Assembly (NCBI GenBank): GCA_021787655.1
Contig: JAJYLM010000059.1
Location: 1-9,309 of the forward strand
Direction of reading: 5' to 3'
DNA from: a bacterium
GTDB taxonomy: Bacteria > JAMCPX01
DNA length: 9,309 nt
Both the position numbers and the translations under genes were made by a program. This document shows positions 1 to 5,143 of the stretch, piece by piece (within the stretch, counting starts at the first letter, position 1; each line of letters starts with the position of its first letter). The notes beneath the pieces were generated by a model. The model had not been told where the DNA came from. It made no database searches and was given only the letters and a program-made list of their open reading frames with translations.

Positions 1-20
1 CGGCAATAGCTAAGCGGCTT

Positions 21-40
21 TTTACCGGTGCCGGCCACGG
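21..40. repeat. 20-bp GC-rich direct repeat, copy 1 (3' end of nucleotidyltransferase gene)
   Basis: The segment tttaccggtgccggccacgg matches 757-776 (tttaccggcgccggccccgg) at 18 of 20 positions, in the same orientation. It covers the stop codon and last five sense codons of the 181-aa nucleotidyltransferase gene, encoding the tail Arg-Gly-Arg-His-Arg. It is much richer in GC than the gene it ends. The match includes synonymous third positions, so common DNA ancestry or recombination is at least as likely as convergence on a basic tail. Confidence 0.6.
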
Positions 41-567
41 TGTTCGATATCTTGGTCAATATGCTGGTTATGCCCGTGCGGTTGTTCTTTTTTCAGATCT
101 TCGGCTTTCTTTACTTTCAGGTATTCTATATCTTCTTTGTCTTTTGCAGAAAGGCCGGGCTTACAGTTTTTGAGACTTATCAGATCATCTACTGAAGGTA
201 CTCTAACAGTGAAGCCTGAAGGGTCTTTTAAGACTACAGACCGGTTATAACAATCGTCGAACACTACCATACCTTTACCTTGCATCGATATTTTTTTGAC
301 AATGAAGACATCTATTTTATCATCTTCTGCATAGCAGAAATATAAAGGTTTGTTTTTTGATGTGTCGTCATAGTCGAGATCAAGTTTGTCAGCTATTTTA
401 AAGAAAGACTCCCTCGATGCCGGATCAATCCACAGATCGGAATCGAAAGTATGCTGCGGGGCACCATAGAGTATCACAGCTTGCCCGCCTATGACCATGT
501 ATCTGATATGCTTTTGTTCAAGCTCTGTTATAAGATTTTCTATAGCGGATTTTATTTTTGTAGACAT
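22..567 (-). CDS. MNT/AbiEii-like nucleotidyltransferase, 181 aa
   Basis: Probable nucleotidyltransferase-fold protein, which would transfer a nucleotide to a protein, RNA or small-molecule target. The fold's signature is visible: a VIGGQA turn (residues 25-30), then the metal-binding pair D42-x-D44 in FDSDLWID, and a third acidic residue D86 in DKIDVFI. Residues 124-150 (VPSVDDLISLK..., then KDKEDIEYLK) match the C-terminal pattern of AbiEii/DUF6036-like proteins. All three acidic positions are present, so it may be active. The last 25 residues are a His-rich, charged tail ending RGRHR, outside the conserved fold. The ATG lies inside the upstream 54-aa ORF (16-nt overlap), so translation is probably coupled. 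It is the last visible gene of a four-gene AT-rich cluster. The family includes toxins of type IV-like and MNT-HEPN systems, but in MNT-HEPN the MNT protein is the antitoxin. The target is unknown. Confidence 0.8.
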   Translation of the reverse strand: MSTKIKSAIENLITELEQKHIRYMVIGGQAVILYGAPQHTFDSDLWIDPASRESFFKIADKLDLDYDDTSKNKPLYFCYAEDDKIDVFIVKKISMQGKGMVVFDDCYNRSVVLKDPSGFTVRVPSVDDLISLKNCKPGLSAKDKEDIEYLKVKKAEDLKKEQPHGHNQHIDQDIEHRGRHR

Positions 568-716
568 CGTTCAGCAAGCCCTCTCCATTTTTTGATCCTC
601 TCCGCTTGTCTCTTCGCGATCCTCAGTTTTTCAAGCGGGGTGAACCGGGAAAACCACTCTATGTTTTTACGGCGTGCTTCATAAGCATCGTCAAATATTG
701 TTTTCTTTCTTTTCAT
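552..716 (-). CDS. Small basic protein (54 aa) overlapping a nucleotidyltransferase gene
   Basis: Unrecognised small ORF, read directly from the minus strand: ATG at 714-716, stop TAA at 552-554. It begins MKRKKTIFDDAYEARRKNIE and continues with FTPLEKLRIAKRQAERIKKW (residues 25-44), ending CLQK. It has 18 Lys/Arg against 7 Asp/Glu, with no signal peptide or membrane segment. Residues 26-50 look helical and amphipathic, following a 'TPLEKL' helix cap. The last 16 nt overlap the start of the downstream nucleotidyltransferase gene, the usual geometry of a translationally coupled pair. No strong Shine-Dalgarno precedes the ATG: only AAGG, 2 nt away. I infer a partner or antitoxin-like role from context. 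The basic character would also allow nucleic-acid binding. The reading frame and overlap are seen; the function is a guess. Confidence 0.6.
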   Translation of the reverse strand: MKRKKTIFDDAYEARRKNIEWFSRFTPLEKLRIAKRQAERIKKWRGLAERCLQK

Positions 717-756
717 AGCCTTATTATACCTTTGCCCACGTATATAAACGGGGTCA

Positions 757-776
757 TTTACCGGCGCCGGCCCCGG
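757..776. repeat. 20-bp GC-rich direct repeat, copy 2 (3' end of nucleotidyltransferase gene)
   Basis: The segment tttaccggcgccggccccgg is 18/20 identical to 21-40 and again covers the stop codon and final codons of a nucleotidyltransferase gene, here encoding RGRRR. It includes the perfect palindrome CCGGCGCCGG (761-770). A second perfect palindrome, GCCCCGGGGC (770-779), follows directly. This block is nearly all G and C within an otherwise AT-rich gene. It has no T-tract in the direction of transcription and so is not a convincing intrinsic terminator. Confidence 0.6.
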
Positions 777-1252
777 GGCTTGTTGTCCTGCTCTTCTTCG
801 TTTTTTTTCAGTCTCTTGATGTCTTTGATGTCCTGGTCTCTGTGAAAATATTCTTTGAGAGCTAACAAATCTTTTTCGGATAGATACGTTGCCTTGACTT
901 CTCTAAAATTCCCTTCTTTATTTCTTGCATAAGCCTCTTGGAACAGAATATCTCCTTGCTTATTAAATATATCAATCCTGTGAGGCGTAACGCCTATTTG
1001 AACCATTCTATTCTCTAAAAGCATCCCATTCGGATCAATATTCATTCCTGAAAATTCCTTTACAACCTCGGCACATCTTTCAGCATTCTCTTTTGTTCTA
1101 TTTATCCAGAAGTCAATATCTTCTGTTGCACGTGCAATATGCGTATGAAACATTACTGCATAGGCGCCTACGATCATATACTCCACTTTGTGCTTATTAA
1201 GTAAGTCGATAAACTCTTTATAATCATTTTCATACTGCTTTTCTTGATCCAC
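758..1252 (-). CDS. MNT/AbiEii-like nucleotidyltransferase, 164 aa
   Basis: Probable nucleotidyltransferase-fold protein, distantly similar to the one at 22-567. The motif VGAYAVMFH (residues 28-36) takes the place of the usual G-G/S turn. It is followed by ATEDIDFWI with the metal-binding pair D45-x-D47, and a third acidic residue D94 in HRIDIF. The C-terminal YLSEKDLLALKEYFHRDQDI and DIKRLKK (about 123-149) is the typical 'K...R..D..D...L' ending of this family. The tail after residue 150 is low-complexity, acidic then basic, and ends RGRRR. The start codon is GTG at 1250-1252. It is supported by a strong Shine-Dalgarno (AAGGGGA, 5 nt upstream) that overlaps the stop region of the preceding 83-aa gene. 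The gap between the two genes is 9 nt, so they are very likely cotranscribed and coupled. The substrate is unknown. Confidence 0.8.
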   Translation of the reverse strand: MDQEKQYENDYKEFIDLLNKHKVEYMIVGAYAVMFHTHIARATEDIDFWINRTKENAERCAEVVKEFSGMNIDPNGMLLENRMVQIGVTPHRIDIFNKQGDILFQEAYARNKEGNFREVKATYLSEKDLLALKEYFHRDQDIKDIKRLKKNEEEQDNKPRGRRR

Positions 1253-1261
1253 AACGTCCCC

Positions 1262-1513
1262 TTATTTGTTCGATTGACCGTTTCCGAAAGACTTTAATAT
1301 CGTACCGTCTGTGTCCCTCAATGTAACAATAGTACGGTCAACACTCATTTCTCCCTTAATACCTAAAAAATGATGTGCCTCCAGCAGTATTGCATAGAGT
1401 GTATCGAGAACTTCGTCAAAATCCTTTTTAACATTGAGCGCCTCGATTTCTTCATACGTCCCTATACCATAAGAAAATGTTCGCCCTTTATATGTCGAAT
1501 AGATCATTTCCAT
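1262..1513 (-). CDS. Unknown 83-aa protein, first gene of nucleotidyltransferase cluster
   Basis: I do not recognise this protein. It is small and soluble-looking, with no signal peptide, membrane segment or cysteine. Residues 20-52 (the stretch with EEIEALNVKKDFDEVLDTLY) look mainly helical, followed by a region with beta character (TIVTLRDTDGTILKSF, about 61-76). The ATG at 1511-1513 is preceded by a purine-rich ribosome-binding site (GGGGGGAG, about 6 nt upstream). A good promoter lies 36 nt upstream, so this is the first gene of the cluster. Nine nucleotides separate it from the GTG start of the 164-aa nucleotidyltransferase. The pairing parallels the 54-aa ORF and 181-aa nucleotidyltransferase that follow. 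From context it could be a partner, substrate or antitoxin of the enzyme. That is inference only. Confidence 0.7.
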   Translation of the reverse strand: MEMIYSTYKGRTFSYGIGTYEEIEALNVKKDFDEVLDTLYAILLEAHHFLGIKGEMSVDRTIVTLRDTDGTILKSFGNGQSNK

Positions 1514-1534
1514 AGCTTCTCCCCCCTTCCATCG

Positions 1535-1569
1535 TCTTCATAGAAGATAGTATATCGTATCGTAATACT
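1535..1569. promoter_or_regulatory. Inverted repeats over the promoter and start site (possible operator)
   Basis: Two inverted repeats sit on the cluster promoter. TCTTC-ATA-GAAGA (1535-1547) lies just downstream of the -10 box, at the expected transcription start. AGTAT (1549-1553) and ATACT (1565-1569), 11 bp apart, cover the -10 box and part of the spacer. Symmetric sites at these places are typical of autorepressed toxin-antitoxin promoters. No repressor is identified, and the arms are short enough that chance is possible. Confidence 0.35.
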
Positions 1570-1577
1570 TTTATCAA
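1549..1577 (-). promoter_or_regulatory. Sigma-70-type promoter of the nucleotidyltransferase cluster
   Basis: Read on the minus strand, TTGATA (1572-1577) and TATACT (1549-1554) are separated by exactly 17 bp. Each hexamer differs from consensus at one position. The predicted transcription start is near 1542, giving a leader of about 30 nt that carries the ribosome-binding site of the 83-aa gene. The surrounding sequence is AT-rich. No comparable promoter is seen between the genes of the cluster, which favours a single transcript. Confidence 0.65.
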
Positions 1578-1655
1578 GGCGTCGTGGCTCGGCTTGAACA
1601 GAAGCATTCAGCCAAAAGGCAGGAGAGACGTTAAAGCGTTGTATCTTTGGCAAGA

Positions 1656-1683
1656 TTGACACCATCGGGCTGAAGCTGATAGA
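1656..1683 (+). promoter_or_regulatory. Possible promoter of the alpha/beta hydrolase gene
   Basis: A perfect TTGACA (1656-1661) is followed after 16 bp by GATAGA (1678-1683), a weak -10 element with 3 of 6 consensus bases. The start would be near 1690, just ahead of the AGGAGG ribosome-binding site. The placement in a divergent intergenic region fits, but the weak -10 makes this tentative. Confidence 0.3.
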
Positions 1684-1703
1684 AAGAGAGCAGGAGGCAG
1701 GTC

Positions 1704-2474
1704 ATGAGCGATACGATAGTTATGATTCATGGCATGTGGGGCGCCAGCTGGTACTGGGAGCGCTATAAGAATTATTTTGAATCCAATGGGTATACCTGTA
1801 TTACACCGGTTCTGCGGTATCACGACGCCGATCCGCACGCAGACCCGCCGCCGCAGCTCGGTACGACGAGCCTGCTCGATTATGCGGATGACCTGGAACG
1901 AGAGATAAAAAAACTACCGACAAAGCCCATTCTCATGGGTCATTCCATGGGCGGGCTACTGGCGCAGATGCTTGCGCAACGGGGGCTCGCAAAGGCAATC
2001 GTCCTGCTCACGCCAGCATCGCCTGCCGGTATCCTGGCGCTGCGGGTCTCGGTCATCAGGAGCTTCTGGAGCGGCATGATACGATGGGGATTCTGGAAAA
2101 AGCCCATGCTCCAGACGTTCGATGAAGCGGTCTATTCCATGATGCACCTTCTGCCGCCCGAAGAGCAGAAAAGTTCATACGAAAAATTCGAGTACGAATC
2201 CGGGCGTGCAGCCTTCGAAATCGGGTTCTGGCTGTTCGACGGCAGGCACGCATCCAGCGTCGATGAAACAAAGGTTACCTGTCCCGTGCTCGTCATCGCC
2301 GGTTCGGAGGACAGGATTACACCAGCTGCCGTTGTAAAACATGTTGCAGAAAAGTATACGTCCGTTTCAACGTATAAAGAGTTCGATCACCACGCGCACT
2401 GGGTCGTCGCCGAACCCGGATGGCAGGACGTTGCCGGTTTTGTTGCACAGTGGCTGAAGACCAATGTACAATAA
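1704..2474 (+). CDS. Alpha/beta hydrolase, 256 aa
   Basis: Probable cytoplasmic serine hydrolase (esterase, lipase or related activity) of the alpha/beta-hydrolase fold. The oxyanion-hole motif HGMWG is at residues 9-13. The nucleophile elbow GHSMGG (79-84) places the catalytic Ser at 81. The acid is D203 in AGSEDRITP, and the base is probably H232 in FDHHAHWV. The length is normal for a single-domain member, with a lid of about 60 residues (105-170) rich in Trp, Met and Phe, which suggests a hydrophobic substrate. No signal peptide is seen. The ATG is well supported by AGGAGG (1692-1697), 6 nt upstream. The gene is 88 nt upstream of the oxidase pair on the same strand with no clear terminator between, so cotranscription is possible. 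Nothing in the sequence ties its function to respiration. The substrate cannot be named. Confidence 0.88.
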   Translation: MSDTIVMIHGMWGASWYWERYKNYFESNGYTCITPVLRYHDADPHADPPPQLGTTSLLDYADDLEREIKKLPTKPILMGHSMGGLLAQMLAQRGLAKAIVLLTPASPAGILALRVSVIRSFWSGMIRWGFWKKPMLQTFDEAVYSMMHLLPPEEQKSSYEKFEYESGRAAFEIGFWLFDGRHASSVDETKVTCPVLVIAGSEDRITPAAVVKHVAEKYTSVSTYKEFDHHAHWVVAEPGWQDVAGFVAQWLKTNVQ

Positions 2475-2562
2475 GACCGGAAGGACGGACAGCGCGGCGA
2501 ATTCCGCATGCAGGCGGATCGTGTCTGGTGCCCCGCGGAAGCTATAAGAGGAGGTTGGAGGT

Positions 2563-3882
2563 ATGTATCCGGTATGGCAAATGCCTGTTCTGGGTTCGGC
2601 ACTGGTCGTTGCATTCATCGCATCGTTTCACATCCTGCCCTCGCACCTTGCCACCTCTGCATTCTGGTTCAACGTCTCTGTCGAGCATAAGGCGTATAAG
2701 GAAAACCGTCCCGAACTGATCGAGTTCATCAAGAAGTATGTCCTGACGATCCTGATCTTCTCCTTTGTGTTCGGCTCGCTCTCCGGCGTGGGTATCTGGT
2801 ATGCGACCACCGTGGCCAACCCGCGGGGTATCTCCGCCCTGATCCACACGTACGTCTGGGGGTGGGCCACGGAGTGGGTGTTTTTCGTGATCGAGGTTGT
2901 TGCGATCTACAGTTATTATTACACCTTCGGCAAAGTCGACAATAAAACACACCTGGCCATCGGTCTGATCTACGCGATCAGCGCATGGATCAGTATGATC
3001 ATCATCACCGGCATTCTTGCGTTCATGCTCACACCCGGAAAATGGCTGAAGACCGGAAGCTTCTTTGACGGGTTTTTCAATCCCACCTATATACCTCAGC
3101 TGTTCATGAGGACGGGCTTCATGTTCACGATCGCAGCGCTGTACGCCATCGTCGTTGCAGGGACCCTGAAGAACAAGGATGTCAGGGCGTTTATCGTCAG
3201 GAAGGCGTCGCTCTGGGGCATTGCAGGCACCCTGATCGGATCGGCATTCTTTGTGTGGTATGAGAAGGCGCTTCCCGGCGCAGCGCGCGACGCAGCCGGG
3301 ATGACGTCGCTGATACCCACTCTCCTGCCGCACATCGTGGTCGGAGTCCTGATCGTCCTCCTGGCATGGTTCGCCGTCACTCTGGCAAAACCCGGATGGG
3401 CGAAGCTGCTGCCCGGTATCGCAGCCATCTTCCTCGTGCTTATCGCCGTCTTTTCCGCCGAAAGCATGCGGGAACGCATCAGGAAGCCGTACGTCATCGA
3501 TACGTACATGTACGCTAACCAGATCATCGGCAACGACCTTCCTGCCAGGCACGTCACGAGCGAGCTGCCTGCGATCGATGCACAGGGCATACTCCATTTT
3601 TCTCCCTTTGTACCGGCAGCACTCAGGGATATAAGCGATACCACCATGCTGCAGGCAGGGCAGGTCATCGCACAGATCGAGTGTTCCGCATGCCATACGC
3701 TCCAGGCAGACGGCTGGCTCAGGCCCCTGCCCCTGATGGTGAAAAAGGCGGGAGTGACGACGGTCGATGACGCGCAGGCCCTGGTCGGTTTCCTGGATTC
3801 ATTCCCCTACATGCCGCCGTTCGCAGGTACAGAACTTGAAAAAAAGGCCCTGGCGGTCTACCTTGTGAGTCTGAATAAATAA
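2563..3882 (+). CDS. Cytochrome bd-like oxidase subunit I with C-terminal heme c domain, 439 aa
   Basis: Probable catalytic subunit of a bd-superfamily oxygen reductase in the inner membrane. About eight membrane segments fill residues 10-300. By-eye alignment with E. coli CydA places H23 at the high-spin heme ligand H19, E104 and E111 (in WATEWVFFVIE) at E99 and E107, and E304 (in RERIRKPY) at E445. The low-spin heme b558 ligands appear lost: R183 replaces H186, and V259 replaces M393. The segment standing in for the Q-loop is only about 25 residues, so canonical quinol oxidation is unlikely. After the last membrane segment comes a monoheme cytochrome c domain: CSACH at 374-378 and a probable distal Met M417 in YMPPFAGT, followed by the usual final helix. 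An even number of membrane segments would put this domain in the periplasm if the N-terminus is there. AGGAGG lies 8 nt before the ATG. Subunit II follows after 12 nt. Some bd-superfamily branches are known to lack the quinol site. I infer a cytochrome c-type donor. Confidence 0.82.
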   Translation: MYPVWQMPVLGSALVVAFIASFHILPSHLATSAFWFNVSVEHKAYKENRPELIEFIKKYVLTILIFSFVFGSLSGVGIWYATTVANPRGISALIHTYVWGWATEWVFFVIEVVAIYSYYYTFGKVDNKTHLAIGLIYAISAWISMIIITGILAFMLTPGKWLKTGSFFDGFFNPTYIPQLFMRTGFMFTIAALYAIVVAGTLKNKDVRAFIVRKASLWGIAGTLIGSAFFVWYEKALPGAARDAAGMTSLIPTLLPHIVVGVLIVLLAWFAVTLAKPGWAKLLPGIAAIFLVLIAVFSAESMRERIRKPYVIDTYMYANQIIGNDLPARHVTSELPAIDAQGILHFSPFVPAALRDISDTTMLQAGQVIAQIECSACHTLQADGWLRPLPLMVKKAGVTTVDDAQALVGFLDSFPYMPPFAGTELEKKALAVYLVSLNK

Positions 3883-3894
3883 CCGGAGGCACGT

Positions 3895-5088
3895 ATGAAT
3901 ATTCCCGATATGTTAACATCATTGCAGGACCCCCTGGGCATACCGTTTTATCCCCTGGTATTCCAGATCCTGCTCGTCGTGACGTTCGCCCTGCACATTA
4001 TTTTCGTCAATTTCGTTGTCGGCGGTTCCTTCATGTCCGTGTACGCGTACCTCCGGGGTGATACGTACCACAGGACCCTGTCGAAGGCGTTTGCAAAGGC
4101 CACGACCATCAACCTTTCCATAGCTATTGTTCTCGGGGTGGCGCCGCTGCTCTTTACCCAGGTCATCTACGACCCGTTCTGGTATACGTCGAACGTACTG
4201 TCGGCATCATGGATGATCGGCATCGTGTTTGTCCTGATGACTGCGTTTGCCTTCGCATACCTGTTCTATCTCAAGTCAAGCACCGGCAAACGGCATACCG
4301 TACTCTGGGGCGTTTTTTCATTCATCCTCATAATCCTTGCCGCCGTTATCATGCACAGTGTCTCCTACCAGGCGCTCCAGCCTGCACACTGGCTTGCATG
4401 GTACATGAACAACGGCCGTACGGATCTCTACGGGGCGCACCTGCATGCGTTCCAGGTTCCCCGGTTCCTCCACTTTGTCGTCGCATCCTTCTCCCTGACC
4501 GGTGCCTTCATGATGCTGTATACCTGGTACTTCTGGGCACGGGACGATATGGACAAGCAGTACCTTACACGGGTCGGCAGGACAGGTGCACGCATGGCGC
4601 TGGGGTTCACGCTCCTGCAGATGGCTGTCGGCGTGTGGTGGCTGCTGAGCCTGCCGGCGACCTTCCATTTCTATACGAACAACATGTTCATGCTCGGTGT
4701 TCCGGTCGTCGTTGTCCTCGTCGCCACGCTCATCCTGGCGCAGTCGGATCCCAGGAAGTATGCACTTCCTGTCGCAGTCATCATGGGCATTACCGTGTTC
4801 GCCATGTCATCGCTGCGCGAGGTTCTCCGTATGCTGTACGCAGGTACATACCACTATTCAGTGTACACGTACCATGTCAACATGAGCCTTGGCAGCACGG
4901 CGCTCTTTCTGGCAAGCTTCGTCATGGGCGTGTTCATCGTCGCCTACATGCTGAAGGTCATCTTCAGGATGGGCAGGTCTTCGAAGCCCATCGACCTGTC
5001 GTCTCTCAGGTTCAGGACCTGGAGCGTTTACCTGATGGTCGTCTGGATACTGATGATGATCGGCATCGGTATAACCATTGCTTCGTGA
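3895..5088 (+). CDS. CydA-like second subunit of bd-type oxidase, 397 aa
   Basis: Integral membrane protein with about nine hydrophobic segments, homologous to CydA rather than to CydB. H34 (FALHIIFVN) matches the N-terminal His of CydA. H193 in PRFLHFVVASFSLTGAF aligns closely with the E. coli b558 ligand H186. M266 in NNMFMLG is in the position of M393. E309 in LREVLR lines up with the E-x-x-R of E445. The acidic pair of E99/E107 is absent: the region reads SASWMIGIVFVLM (103-115). The Q-loop region is only about 15 residues, so no normal quinol site is expected. The set of ligands is complementary to that of the gene upstream. I infer that this subunit holds the low-spin heme b and passes electrons to a high-spin site in subunit I. 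GGAGG lies 5 nt before the ATG, and a 12-nt gap indicates one transcript. It ends 23 nt from a convergent gene. Confidence 0.78.
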   Translation: MNIPDMLTSLQDPLGIPFYPLVFQILLVVTFALHIIFVNFVVGGSFMSVYAYLRGDTYHRTLSKAFAKATTINLSIAIVLGVAPLLFTQVIYDPFWYTSNVLSASWMIGIVFVLMTAFAFAYLFYLKSSTGKRHTVLWGVFSFILIILAAVIMHSVSYQALQPAHWLAWYMNNGRTDLYGAHLHAFQVPRFLHFVVASFSLTGAFMMLYTWYFWARDDMDKQYLTRVGRTGARMALGFTLLQMAVGVWWLLSLPATFHFYTNNMFMLGVPVVVVLVATLILAQSDPRKYALPVAVIMGITVFAMSSLREVLRMLYAGTYHYSVYTYHVNMSLGSTALFLASFVMGVFIVAYMLKVIFRMGRSSKPIDLSSLRFRTWSVYLMVVWILMMIGIGITIAS

Positions 5089-5143
5089 CCGATGTAAAAC
5101 GGGATGAACGGCTACTGCAATAACAGGCCGATACCGATGTCGA
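5060..5143. repeat. 13-bp imperfect inverted repeat across convergent gene ends
   Basis: The arms at 5060-5072 (TCGGCATCGGTAT) and 5131-5143 (ATACCGATGTCGA) are complementary at 12 of 13 positions, with a G-U pair possible at the mismatch. They lie in the last codons of the two convergent genes. A third copy of ACCGATG at 5088-5094 could pair with the left arm to form a tighter hairpin with a 17-nt loop. No T-tract follows on either strand, so this is not a typical intrinsic terminator. Both arms encode Ile-Gly repeats, so chance is possible. Confidence 0.35.

Noticed and set aside
717..751. TATAAT (723-728, minus strand) just before the 54-aa ORF as a separate promoter
   Set aside because: No acceptable -35 element at 16-18 bp, and the start site would fall on the ATG itself. 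The cluster is better explained by the promoter at 1549-1577.
21..776. Integron attC-like sites at the ends of the nucleotidyltransferase genes
   Set aside because: The shared 20 bp lacks the attC core sequences (RYYYAAC/GTTRRRY), and no integrase gene is visible.
761..779. GC-rich palindromes as an intrinsic terminator
   Set aside because: They lie inside the coding sequence, and no T-tract follows on the minus strand.
1591..1620. Hairpin GGCTTGAA...TTCAGCC and GCC-AAAA-GGC as a terminator in the divergent gap
   Set aside because: It sits between divergent genes, where no terminator is needed. The stem contains a bulge, and no T-tract follows on either strand.
2525..2562. TATAAG at 2543-2548 as a promoter for the oxidase genes
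   Set aside because: It overlaps the ribosome-binding site AGGAGG, and no -35 element lies at the right distance.
2542..3696. 384-aa open frame on the minus strand
   Set aside because: It lies opposite the clear membrane oxidase gene. Its product is a charged, low-complexity antisense translation typical of GC-rich coding DNA.
4209..5123. 304-aa plus-strand frame inside oxidase subunit II
   Set aside because: Shifted frame within a well-supported membrane protein gene. Its composition is rich in Arg, His and Cys, with no recognisable domain.
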